This document shows positions 11,844 to 22,431 of a DNA stretch of 64,000 nucleotides, piece by piece. This DNA comes from Hansfordia pulvinata. Taxonomy: Eukaryota > Ascomycota > Sordariomycetes > Xylariales. The stretch lies in NCBI GenBank assembly GCA_006538405.1, contig BJKQ01000006.1, positions 1,263,001 through 1,327,000 of the forward strand, read 5' to 3'. Within the stretch, counting starts at the first letter, position 1. Each line of letters starts with the position of its first letter. A program made the translations under genes and the position numbers. The notes below the pieces were generated by a model, which was not told the origin of the DNA, ran no database searches, and was given only the letters and a program-made list of their open reading frames with translations.

Positions 11844-13640
11844 TCACAGGGCGCTCCGGTCGACGAGGATGCGCAGGAGCGTTGTCTTCTCTGTGGCGAT
11901 GGTCATGGAGCCACCCGTCGGGATCTCGACAATAGTGCCGTCGACGCACACCTTTCGCCAGCGCGCGTCCTGCTCACGCGTCGTGACCTCGACTTTGTCG
12001 GCGGCTTCGTAGCCGACGGAGCCCTCCTCCTCTTCCTCCTTGCCCCCCTTTCCTTCTTCCTGTCCTGATTCGACTTGCCGGCCGACACCGACGTCGTCCC
12101 CCTTCTTCTCGCCTCCCCAGCGCATTCCCACGTGCTTGCCCCCGTCGTAGGCGCGCATCATCACGTCCATGGTGCGTGGGCCGCTCGCGGGGCCAAAGTG
12201 CACGAGCCGCAGGACGCCGTCGAGCGGGCGGCCCGCCGGCGAGATGGTGAATTTCTCCTCGAGGTTCGACACGAGCGTCGCGAGCACGTACGTGTGCCGG
12301 TCGCGCGGCAGTCTTTCTTCTCCTGCCTCTTCAGCTCTCTGCTTGCCGCCTTTGCCCGTGTCGTCGCTGCCTTCGTCTGGATGCTCACGGCGGGCGACTA
12401 CCGAGACGTCGGCGCGGTACGCGTGGCTCTCGGCCAGCAGGGCCTGGGCGACCATGCCGAAGCGCGCGGCCCCGTGTCGCCGGTACGCGGGCGTGTCACT
12501 CTCCCACACCAGCTGAGCGTGGAAGCCGTAGCTGGCCACAATGGCCCCGTAGAGGTGTGAGACGGCGTCGCGGCTCTCGAGGGCAGCGGTGTCGTCGCTG
12601 TCGTCTTTGCTGGCGGGGGGCCCGACTCTTGCTCGGCGCCTCTATCGCCCCCTCTTCCGGCTTCTGGTACCGGATCAGCCTCGATCCAGGCGAGAAGCTG
12701 GCCTTGAACGCAGGCAGCGGCGCAGCGGCCCCTGTCAGCAGCAGTGTGCGCAGGGCGCGCACAAGCGGGGACGGGGGCGGCCCGTCGTCGTCTTCCGGCT
12801 CTCCCTCGCCGTCAGCGGCAGGGTAGGCTCGGGCAGTCTTGTGCAGCGAGTGGAAGAGGGCGTTGGCAGTCCCCAGCGGGAGGAGCGCGATGAGAGGTGG
12901 TGTTTTCTGCTGCTGCCGCTGCTGCCGCTGCGCCTCGCCGTCGGTACTGTTCAACATGTCGACCACGCCGCCGTCGCCGCTCAGCAGGACAACCGTGTGG
13001 TCCTTCTGCCGCTGCTCTTCGTTGCCCCTTTCGTCCTGTTGCGGAAGACCACCGTGCAGCCCGCGCGCGAACCGGCCCACGCTGCCCTCGTCCTCGGTCA
13101 CAAGCAGGCGGTACGTAGACCCAGCATTAGCACCGGTGGCCTGGCCGCTCCCCTCCTCACAGAGCCCCAGGGCCGACAGCAGCGGTCGCAGCGCGCCCTC
13201 GTAGAACCCGCGCGCGCGGCCCGTCCCCGACCCCGTCGACACGACGACGTGCAGCGGGGACGCCGCCGACGGGGCCAGGTGGCCCGGCAGCCGCCCCCCG
13301 TCGAGGACGAGGCCCCGCAGGAGCGGGGGCTGCCGGGCGAGCAGCTCGGCCCGGGATATGCGCACGCGCTGCAGGGCGAAGGAGGCGGCGCGCGGTTCGA
13401 CCGGCTGCGTTTCTTCGGCCTCGGTCGTCTCGGCGCCAGCGCCAGCGCCAGCGCCTGCCTCTGCCTCCGCGTCTGCAGCCGCAGCCGCAGCCGCAGCGGC
13501 TCCGGATGGCGCGGCGCCCTCGTCGAGGCTGTAGACGTCGTACGACGGCTCGCTGCCGCCGGCGACCGGGGCCAGGCAGATGACGCGCGCGGGGTCGATG
13601 GGGAGGCTGGCGCGTCCATGCTGGCCTCTCGCCTCCTCTC
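11844..13640 (-). CDS. DAGK-catalytic-domain lipid kinase, frame broken in the middle; 5' exon not resolved
   Basis: Protein of the diacylglycerol/sphingosine-kinase catalytic superfamily. From the 5' side the frame reads HGRASLPIDPARVICLAP, an Ala/Glu-rich linker, then VVVSTGSGTGRARGFYEGAL (nucleotide-binding start of the fold), LLSGDGGVVDMLN (the GGDGT-like loop, here SGDGG) and LLPLGTANALFHSL (LPxGTxN motif). The C-terminal half (12539-11844) is in another frame and ends with the typical beta-rich part containing VEIPTGGSMTIAT. Two one-base losses near 12630-12642 and 12609-12620 would join the halves through EQESGPPP and ASKDDSDD. The start is uncertain: an acceptor (A-run then CAG) near 13645 suggests a short upstream exon I could not place. 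The substrate is unknown; it differs clearly from the sphingoid-base kinase at 41-42.7 kb. Confidence 0.8.
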
Positions 13641-14305
13641 CTGTTTTTTTTTTTCTTTCTCAATACCTCCTGTCAGAGGTGTCCGTCGACGCGCGCGCGT
13701 GCGCCGATGTGTCGTGTCCGCTGTGGTAGGTGGGGGAGGGGCAGTGGTTGGGTGGGGTCGAAGCCGGAGAGGCCGGGCGCTTCTTGTGGCAGAGTGTCGT
13801 TGGGCTGCGTTTGTAGTTGCGGGAATGGCTGGGGTTGATAAAGGTGCTGCCAGGCTTCGAGTCGAGCCGGGGACACGTCAACGCGGGCCTGCCGCCTTAC
13901 CGTACCTTCAGGCTGCTGCTGTCGTGATTGCAATGAGCACCTGTCGTGGGTGTCAGCTACAGTCCAGTATCTGCGGCTGGCCATCGTTGTCGATGCTATT
14001 GGGCATTGGCACAGGGGCTCGGCCATTATCAATCACGTAGTGGTATCACGTCAGACCACACGTATGGACCCAACTACGGTACCTACCTACCTACGTACTT
14101 TGTAGGAGCCGCGCCAATCCCGCACAGCCGCAGCGCCCCGGCCAGGGCGTTCGCGATGTATTTGGCAAATGCAAAGGGTATCAATTGCTCATGCTACATC
14201 TGTCAAGTCTGCCGGTCTGCACACGACCAGACGGGGCCGCCTTCTCTTTTCTATATCCTACATCGGACACCCGGCACTGCCAGCCGGCCGCCATGGCGAC
14301 GTGCA
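13641..14305. other. Upstream DNA of the lipid kinase gene and 3' flank of TRM1
   Basis: Probably holds the missing first exon of the lipid kinase, its promoter and the TRM1 terminator. A short TACC/TACG run lies at 14077-14100. Nothing else is supported. Confidence 0.4.
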
Positions 14306-16459
14306 TCAGCCGCTGGCCCTGGTTTGGGGGCCCCAGAACGACGTCGGGTTCGCCGGGTACCGGACCAGCCCGGCCTTCTTGCCCGTCTCCTTGCCCAACA
14401 CCTTGTCAAACACGACCTCGAGCTTGTCGACCTCGCGGGCCCCCTCAGTCGCCCCGGCAGCGTTGGTGGCCTTGTCGCCCAGCCGCAACAGGGCATACGG
14501 CACGCTGCCCTCTTGGATCTTCTTGTCGACGCTTGGGTGTTTCTGCCGCACCCACTCCCGCATGACATGCCAGATGACCGACCAAGGCGCGTTGGTCTTG
14601 ATGCTGCCCGGCTTGCAGTGGCTTCGCGTCACCTGATATCCCAGCCCGCGCAAGGCACCCCGCAGGCTGTCCTGGTCTGGACACACAGTACGGATGCTGC
14701 CTGCCAGAACGGTAGGATGGAAGTAGAACGGATAGGGCTCCACCGCGGCGAGCGCGTCTTCCGGTGTCTCGGGCATCTCGTGCGTCGGCGCGGGGGGCTC
14801 GATAGTCTCCTCCAAGGCCGTCTGCAGCATGCCCTCGATCCTGCTCAGTGTGCCGTACACTTCCTTTGGCGCGTTGGGCAGGCTGTCCAGGATTCTCTTG
14901 ATGAAGTCGCCATCGTGCAGGGGCCCGGCGTACATGGGGCCGGCGACGTGCATCTTGGAGTGGCAGTGGTCACACGTCTTGTCCACCGTCGGGCCCATGG
15001 ACAGAGTGTGTTTGTAGAAGGCGCCCTTGCCCGACTTGTTGATGGCCTTGCGGTTCCGCAGCAGCAGCTGGGTCTCGTAGGCACCGCAGCCCTGGTCGCA
15101 GCTGTAGACCATCATGGTCTTGCCCGCCAGGTACTTCACCTTGGCGGGCGACTTGCGGACCTTGACGAAGACGCGGCAGTAGTAATCGATCGAAAGGCTC
15201 AGCTGCGGCTCGATGGCCAGCCCGTGCCTCGCAGCCGTGGTGGCCAGCGCGTGCAGGACCAGGCGCAGGCCGGCCTCGTGAGAGTGCCAGCCTTTGACGG
15301 GGATGCCGCCGTACAGCGCAAACGTCTTCTCCGAATAGCCATGCGATGCAAAGACTGCCGAGTCGGTGCAGGTCACGCAAAGGAGACCCCCGTCGTCGCG
15401 GACGGCGTGGATAGCCGAGTCAAAGAAGGTGGCGGCAGTGCCGTAGGGGTCCAGGTCAATGACATCGTACTTCTTGGAGGGCTTCGTGTTGTTCCGCCGG
15501 TGCCGGTGGTTCTCGCTCTCGTGTTCGCGCTCGATTTCCTCGCTGATCAGGTTGTACATGTGAACTCGGGCATCGCCTTGCGAGGCGACGACCTTGTCTT
15601 GGACGCCGTTGTGGGTGGCGTTGAGCTTGATGGCCTCGACGGCCGAGGCAGTCAGGTCGTTCGCGGTGACCGAGGTGACGAAGGGCAGCTCCTTGGCGTA
15701 GCGCAGGGCGCGAAGACCCGTTGCGGATAGGGCATCGAGGATGGTGAATCTTGGCGGCATGGGCTGTCTGCCGTTAGCTGGCTCCTTTGGTGCCCCCTCG
15801 GCGTCGGGTTGCGCCGTGGCCTGCCCTTCCGCGTCGACTGGGGGCTGTTGAGCCGGGGCTGGCTGCTCGGACGGTCCATTGGCAGCGTCCTTGTCGCCAG
15901 AAGCAGCCACAGGGGCAGCATCGGAGTCGGGGGCGTGCTTCTTGGGCTCGCCTTGGGCAGTGTCGTGATCGGCCTTGTCGCGCTTCCGTTTCAGGCGGTT
16001 GGTAGATCTTACCGTCTTGCTGGCGATGGACTGCTCGCCATAGGCCTTGATGGCCAGGACGGTGAGGTCACGGTTGAATTGTTGAATGGGGTTGTAGAAG
16101 ACTCGTTGGCGCTCCTCGAGGGTCTTCGCATCGTTGTCCTTGCTCTGGCCGTTGGCTCTGTCGTCGGGGGCCGCGGTTTGGGGAGGGCACGGGACAAGGA
16201 TCTTGCCGAGGCCTTCCTGGATCTCGGTGTAGTCGTGGCCGTCGATGGTGACGATGGAGGGGGGCGGCGAGGGGGAGGTTGCAGCAGCTGACGCCATTGT
16301 GCGGGCAGCACGCGGGTTTGCGCGGGCAGCAGACAGGTGGAGGGCGTGAGGCGGGGAGGATGCTGGGCCCGAGAGACGGAGGCGCGAGGTGAGGGGCAGG
16401 CTCGGGATTGCTTTGGGCGTGAGAAGCCGGCGCAAGCTGGTCGCTCGTATGGAGAACAT
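14306..16459 (-). CDS. TRM1: tRNA (guanine(26)-N2)-dimethyltransferase
   Basis: SAM-dependent enzyme that makes m2,2G at position 26 of tRNAs. Single-exon frame, open up to an ATG at 16630. I start at 16459 (MFSIRATSLRRLLTP, 717 aa), a basic amphipathic mitochondrial presequence; a second in-frame ATG at 16297 (MASAAATSPS, 663 aa) would give the form without it. Diagnostic sequence: NPIQQFNRDLTVLAIKAYGE near the N-terminus, SAM-binding LDALSATGLRALRYAKELP, VTANDLTASAVEAIKLN, and catalytic-loop DLDPYGTAATFFDSA. The C-terminal part carries Cys pairs (DQGCGAY, CDHCHSKMHVAGP) of the zinc-binding domain, and ends QTRASG. Length and motif order match the TRM1 family. Confidence 0.96.
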   Translation of the reverse strand: MFSIRATSLRRLLTPKAIPSLPLTSRLRLSGPASSPPHALHLSAARANPRAARTMASAAATSPSPPPSIVTIDGHDYTEIQEGLGKILVPCPPQTAAPDDRANGQSKDNDAKTLEERQRVFYNPIQQFNRDLTVLAIKAYGEQSIASKTVRSTNRLKRKRDKADHDTAQGEPKKHAPDSDAAPVAASGDKDAANGPSEQPAPAQQPPVDAEGQATAQPDAEGAPKEPANGRQPMPPRFTILDALSATGLRALRYAKELPFVTSVTANDLTASAVEAIKLNATHNGVQDKVVASQGDARVHMYNLISEEIEREHESENHRHRRNNTKPSKKYDVIDLDPYGTAATFFDSAIHAVRDDGGLLCVTCTDSAVFASHGYSEKTFALYGGIPVKGWHSHEAGLRLVLHALATTAARHGLAIEPQLSLSIDYYCRVFVKVRKSPAKVKYLAGKTMMVYSCDQGCGAYETQLLLRNRKAINKSGKGAFYKHTLSMGPTVDKTCDHCHSKMHVAGPMYAGPLHDGDFIKRILDSLPNAPKEVYGTLSRIEGMLQTALEETIEPPAPTHEMPETPEDALAAVEPYPFYFHPTVLAGSIRTVCPDQDSLRGALRGLGYQVTRSHCKPGSIKTNAPWSVIWHVMREWVRQKHPSVDKKIQEGSVPYALLRLGDKATNAAGATEGAREVDKLEVVFDKVLGKETGKKAGLVRYPANPTSFWGPQTRASG

Positions 16460-17741
16460 GCGGGGGCAGTGGCTGGCGGCTGGCTCGGGGTGTTGCGAGA
16501 ATAAATTTGAAGGCAGCAGAAAAGAAAAGGTCTGGCCTGGACAAGTTTTCGGCAGTAAGGGAAAAAAAAAGTCGAGGGGGATCGAATGCGAACAGGCGCC
16601 TGTCGCGTTTTGCGCGGCGGAAAGACCCACTAATTTATCTACGGGTCCCCCGGCCGCGTGAGCCCGAGCTCGTAGCGATCCAGGGATCGGTATTTTTTGT
16701 TTCCAGCAGGGACCAAGACCCGCTGTAGCATTACCTTAGGTTGCCCGCCCTCACCCTGTCACCACCGTACTTCTGCCAGCGGGAAAGACTTACACATTTG
16801 GATGTGAGCGCGCCTGACAGAACGCCTCGCCAGCCAAAGTTTTACGCCCTTTTCTCTCGCAAGAAAAACACTAACGACTATTGACGTTGAAGCACACATT
16901 GGTCTCGACCGTCATGAATTGGGCATTTCAAGGTGCGGATGAAATGGCTCACTATCCTCACTAGGACAGCTTGAGCCCGGGCCAAGCACTGCTAAAGAGA
17001 GGCATGCGGCGCTGGAGAAGCGATGAATGTACGTCAGGTACATGTAGCTCCAAGGTTCAGGAGGTCCCCCACGTAGGTAGTGGTAACACGACTGGAACAT
17101 GCGTTGCGTTCGCTGCATTGGCGTATTCTACCCAATATATTTATATGTCTGTAGGACAGGGAGTCCACTTGCGACTTATGCGGTCACAAACCCCGGGCAG
17201 AAGAGGCACTCTGTCGTAAAGATGAGATGCTCTTAGTTTTCGAGTTACAGACTTGAAGACGCTTGATGCGCGAGTATCGCAAATTCAGAAAACCCGTCAA
17301 ACGAGTACATGTTTCAAGGTACATAGAATGTCATGACCTGGACGTTGGAAACACTCCTTCCGGATGATACATGTATTCCCTTTCCCCCTTCCGTTCCTGA
17401 CCCTTTTGACTCTCTGATGATTGAGGAGAGTGCGTCTGGTCGTAGCTTCCGACTCCTGGCACTGGGCGGTTGCCGGCTCTCGAAACTGCCTGAGACGCAG
17501 CAGCCAAGCAGACACAGTGGCACATCGAATGCACAGGCTTTGACGGCCGTCGACAAAGCCTCCCCCTTCACATCGCACACATTCCAAGCCGTCCGCATTG
17601 CTCTCCTTTGGTTCGTATTTCGCTTGGAACAGTTACGGTGCTCACAGAGCCTCAAACTTCATTTAGAACCCTTGCTGCGCGTCGACATTGTCCTTCAGAA
17701 CACTCTACCTCACTCCTTGATCCACGTCTTCCTCTCTCGGT
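16460..17741. other. Divergent promoter region between TRM1 and the SLATT gene
   Basis: TRM1 (minus) and the SLATT gene (plus) are transcribed away from each other. The 16460-16630 part is open in the TRM1 frame and may be leader or an N-terminal extension. No separate gene is supported; the plus-strand frame at 17333-17815 overlaps the SLATT start in another frame and has no recognisable content. Confidence 0.5.
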
Positions 17742-18779
17742 ATGGCCTCGGCACAGATCTACCCCCACGGCGACCACCAGCACATGCCAAGCTTCCCGGT
17801 TGTCGGCACCGATGACCTGGCAGTCGAACACCAGCTACCCACTCGTGCCACTCCAACTCCACAGTCCAAGCCGGCCGGAGATCAGTCTGCTGGGACCAAA
17901 TATCGACTCCTCACCCATGCCGAGTGGGTTCAATTCTGCCGAGGCATCGGGGCATTCAAAGACGACGACGACGAGGCGGTCGCTCGATCTACAAGCGGCT
18001 AGTGGCCCCCAAAAGGCTTTCGAGACGGTCTATACCGTGATGTTGTCTTCGAAAAGACAAAGTTCATCTATTTGTTCCACTTCGTAAATACAGTCACCTG
18101 GCTCCTCATGCTCACCCAGCTCGCCTTGAGCGCTATCCTCACGGCTCTCGGCTCTCTGCCTAAGAAGAATGGCATCGCCATTGTGAGTACTCTGGGTTGT
18201 CTGATTGATCCGCTCAGTCGCGGGCCTTCACACCTTCGCACGGCTCCGATATAAAGATTGCGAGCTCACAGTACGCAACGCGCAGACGACAATTGCCGGC
18301 GTCAATACAGCTGTTGCCGGCGTCCTAGCCCTCATCCACAACAGCGGCCTGCCCAGCCGCTTTCGATCGGACCGCAACGAGTTTCACAAGCTGGAGGAGC
18401 ACTTGAAAGAGATCATCAATGCCGCCTTGGTTCCCGCCGATCAGTCCATCAACGAAGCACTCGCCGGCTGTTACGAGATGTTCAGAGCCGCCCAGCAAAC
18501 TGTCGAGAGTAGGTCCTTTCCGCGTCGGGTGTCAGTGACCACATCTGTGATCACTTGTGTCTGATCAGTTCTCGGTTCATCTCTGATAACTTTACGAAAT
18601 CTGAACCCAGCTGACACTAAGATTCAGACAATATGCCTGCATCGTACGCCTCTTTGGGGTATCGGCACAGCAAGGCCCAAAGACTAGCCGAGCCATCTCT
18701 AACACTCAAACGTCAGAGCAGAAGAAATAACCAGATAACCCTTCACTTGACGGGAACATACCAATCAACAAAAATGTGA
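17742..18779 (+). CDS. Fungal SLATT-domain two-helix membrane protein, interrupted by an in-frame TAG
   Basis: Belongs to the fungal branch of the SLATT families (SMODS and SLOG-associating 2TM effector domain); bacterial relatives are predicted membrane effectors of nucleotide-signalled defence, whereas the fungal function is unknown. Exons 17742-18182, 18286-18508 and 18628-18779; introns GTGAGT...CAG (103 bp) and GTAGGT...CAG (119 bp). The sequence shows WVQFCRGIGAF, GLYRDVVFEKTKF, a first membrane helix around FVNTVTWLLMLTQLALSAIL, a second around TTIAGVNTAVAGVLALIHNS, then GLPSRFRSDRNEFHKLEEHL and a closing NNMPASYA. These blocks follow the family order. A TAG at 18000-18002 separates WVQFCRGIG from WPPKGFRDGLYRD in the same frame. 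It may be a pseudogene or a recent nonsense mutation; paired indels in the variable loop are also possible. Confidence 0.78.
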
Positions 18780-19378
18780 CGGCGATGGCGCTCGGCTCCC
18801 CTGGACGCTGCTTCTAGGACGGTCGAGGCTGTCTCTGAAGAGCTGAAGACGAGTAGTTTTGAACGGGTTCGACAAGTAGATATGAGCCGCGCTGTGGTGA
18901 AGAAGTCATGCCGCAGTATGCACCTCCGGTGCTGTGCTTGTCTCATCACCCAGCATTCCATATGCGTTTATACCGGGCGCGCCAGCAGATCTTTTGGCTC
19001 GGTTTCAAAGATAGTAGTTCAATTTGACGCCTATGGAAGTTGAAAAACAGTGCCTTGTGAGCGACAAGTTGCGGAGGAAGCCGATGGGTCCTGAAGCCGA
19101 ACGTCGGACTCAAAAGGGCATTTTTCTCGAACCCTTCCCATGCGATTCCATTACTCTATCAACTGCTTCATTCACCAAGGCAGAGACTGGGAGACACTCT
19201 CCTCGAAACAGATGCTGACTTTTCATTCGGCATTCGTCCGGTTTTAGTATACCGGAGAAGCATTTTCGATTCGTATGTGTATATACTGGCCAGAAAGGCC
19301 TTCGATCAGCCCTGCTTATGCGCAATTGTTTTGCAGAATACATCTGATCTCCTCCCAGGTGATAGCTTCGTGTTATCA
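18780..19378. other. Intergenic region between convergent SLATT and OPT genes
   Basis: Shared 3' flank. No gene or clear terminator structure is seen. Confidence 0.5.
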
Positions 19379-22300
19379 TTACCACGTGTCTGGGCCAAAG
19401 TGACTGCCGTTGGGAACGGTTCGGTAGGCGCAGGCCTGCCAGTCGCATCCTTGCTTGTAAATCTCGGTTCCCCACCATGAGAAGCCGTCCATCCATCCTG
19501 GATATACGAAACCAAAGAAGACGACGACGATACCAAAGGCTAGCCCCGAGTCGAGAGCAGCGCTCAGAGTCATTGTGTACTTGGCCCACCACGCGGTGGC
19601 GCGATTCTTGATGAGAAAGTTGAAGACGTAGCATACGACGGCCCAAACCGAGAAGTTGAGGCCCGTTGCCGGTGGAATCCAGCTCAGGGAGCCGAAAAGA
19701 ACTGGCAGGTTGATCTTCCGGATCAACCCACTGTAAGCACGCCGCCCCCGCCTGGCGTATAGCCACAAGGGAATAGGGGCGACTGCTCCAAGCAAGAAGC
19801 ACCACACGAGCGAGCTGTAGGTGGCATTGACGCCAAAGAACTCAGAAGGCCCGACAACCCCCCAAAGAATCGAGCCGTTGAAGTGCACCCGCGCTATGGG
19901 GCATGTAAATCCGTTGATGGCCTCTGGGGTGCAAATGCCCGGCACATTGGCGAACATCCAATTCAGCACGCCGATTTGGGTGAAGGAGGATATGATGGTT
20001 GCGACCATCTGCACCATGAATAGGATACGTGGCGGGATCTTCATGTAGTGGCCCAGTTTAAGGTCCGCTGCGAACTTGATGCCTTGAGCCGAGGAGATGT
20101 AACCGTAGGTGGTGAAGACCATGTTGGCGACGGGCCGCCCGGGAAAGACCGAGCCACAGATGAGCTGGCAGATCAGGTAGATGCTGCTATGTTGATTTGT
20201 GACGGCCATGACGATGCCGATGGGGATGAACAAAATGGTGCATATACCGAGGGCAAGAAAGAGCCCATACCAGGGCAAGTGGATCGGGTAGCTGGAAGTT
20301 TGTTAGCAAATTGATTTTTAGACGGCACGGCAGGCACATACTACTCCACGACAAAAATGCCCACTGCCAACATGGAGACAAATGTCAAGATGTACCACGT
20401 GATTGGGGCATCGTCGTATCGCCTCATGAGACGGTTATGGACATCTTCGCGTGTCATGATGTTTTCGAGATTCGAGGTTGACCTCCCGAAGGTCCCACTG
20501 GTACCGTCATTGGCTGATGACCCATCCGCGCCGTTGACTGGCTGGTAAGACTGCTTATTCTCCTCGCCGCCTTCTCGCAAAGACTTTGTCCACTGAGTCC
20601 AGATGTCCTTTCCATGCCAACACGCGGTGTGCGTGAGCAATGAAGCAAGACCTGCGAATTGCAGACCATAGCTGAGGACGTAGGTGATTGGCAAGTACAC
20701 GCGGCTGTACTGGGAGTACGCTTCCCTGTCAAAAACGAAATCGGGTGTTAGGATTCGGCTGACGTCGTAGATTTTCCCGGTATTGTCGAAAACCGAGGCA
20801 GACAAGATAGGCATATATGACGAATAGAACACATTGAAGTAATATGCGATGGGGGCAATGATCCACATGACTATGACCAGACCGCCCACCACATTCATGG
20901 CGGCCCAGAAAGGAGTCAGAAGAGGAGAACCAATGTAGGCGATCTGAGCCCAGTCGAAAGTGAGCGGAAACAAGCCCAAGCCTGAAGTGACGCCGAACAA
21001 ATTGGCCACCACGACATTGTCCGGCGCAAACCAGGTGATGACGTTGAAGTAGCTCAGAGCTGGCATCAACAAGCCAGGGACGAAATAAAAGAGGAAGGCG
21101 GAGACCCAGATCACATAGAAGAACTTCCACCTGCTCATCGTCCACCCATTGGCGACTTCGTTCTTCTCCTTGTGCAGGGTCGTGAACATGGCAGCCGACA
21201 TCAGGGTGCCAGGCCATATCATGCCACTGGGGCGAACAAGAAAGCGTCTCGTCAACCCGGCAAATGCGTATCCCAGAATTTGAGTCGACAGAGTGAGAAG
21301 TAGCTGGTATGTAATGCTGGCATGTTGGTTGTAGAACTGTGTTTGCTCGATAATGATGTCGGTTGCGAAAGCAAAGCCAAAGGACACGTTACTACTGACG
21401 TAGACACAGCTGTGCTCCTTTTCATTCCAGCGGCCTTGGGAAAGCCAAAGCCGGAATCGAGTAGCGGGACTCCTCTTGATCAAGAGGTCTGGAGCGCGGG
21501 GTTCCGATGCCTCTGAAGCGGATTCTGGGGTCCGGACGCCGTCGATGAACTCTTCCGGTGGGTCATCTTGTCGCTTCAAGAGGAGGTCCCACATGAGACC
21601 AAGGGGGTGTACGAGAAGCAATGCTATAACAGGAGTAATGGAAACGCTGGGGTATCTTAAAGAGAAGAAGAGATTTGTGGATGAGCCGAGAATGGAGAAC
21701 AAGATGGACAGTGTCCACATGCGCGGCGTGTTGATCGAGAGGTGTATGTTGTCAGTGGGCGACACAGAGGCCCGAACTTGGGGGTAAGGTGAGTTATCAG
21801 GAGGGTCGTTGCTGTCCAAATCGCTGTCGGTGTCGGAGCCATGAATTTCCTCGCCATCCTCGTCCAGAGTGTCAGGCTTCGCGTTGGAGCCAACATCGCT
21901 CGGAAGTGATGTTTCCGTGACGCCAAAGCGGCCTTCAAGACCGCCGACAACAGTTGATCCGCCTATCTCTTCGGATGTGCTCCTTCTTCTGCGGCTGGCA
22001 GAGGAGGAGCTGGCGCGGAAGGTGGTAGAGCGACTGGTGCCGCTTGACTTGGGGCGGCGCCCAGAGTGGGTGCCATCTGTACTTGATCTGCCAAGGGCGT
22101 TCCTCTCTTCATCGGCATGGCCAGGGGAGCCGTTCTCGTCCTGAGGTTGCACCGGCGCAGCGCCGTAGGAACCCGTGCCGAAGCCGGGGGAAGACCGGAT
22201 CAAAAGCGGTGCCTTGGACATGGTGGCAGTCTCGGTGTGGCCGGCGACGTCTGTATCAGTGTCCGTGTGCCCGGAGGCGTCCGTGTCCTCCGACTGGGAG

Positions 22301-22431
22301 CGAGCGCGAGGATCATGACCTGCCGCCGGGTGGCAGGCCGGGGCGGAGAGTGCGGAGGACGAAATCGAGAGGTAGTGGAGGAGGGTGATGTACCGGCGCA
22401 TGAGGATGGCGACGCCGGGTCGTTGCCGCAA
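19379..22431 (-). CDS. OPT-family oligopeptide transporter
   Basis: Multi-spanning proton-coupled transporter of the oligopeptide transporter superfamily (small peptides or metal-chelate conjugates). Exons 22431-20342 and 20291-19379 are joined by a 50-bp intron (GTATGT...CAG), reading VVEY-YPIHLPWYG. Family marks include SVSITPVIALLLVHPLG, FYNQHASITYQ, GSPLLTPFWAAMNVVGG, ITPDF-type segments, ICGSVFPGRPVANMVFTTYGY, LKLGHYMKIPPR, and the C-terminal GCDWQACAYRTVPNGSHFGPDTW. The first ATG gives 1000 aa; an internal ATG at 22221 (MSKAPLLIRSSPGFG) gives 930 aa and is equally plausible. The N-terminal 200 or so residues are Ser/Asp-rich and probably cytosolic, longer than in yeast OPT1/OPT2. The gene is intact. 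Confidence 0.93.

Noticed and set aside
12589..14040. 483-codon plus-strand open frame
   Set aside because: Antisense to the lipid kinase; Arg/Gly/Ala-rich shadow with no domain.
13946..15730. 594-codon plus-strand open frame
   Set aside because: It lies wholly antisense to TRM1, whose motifs are unmistakable; its own translation has no recognisable domain and arises from GC-rich codon positions.
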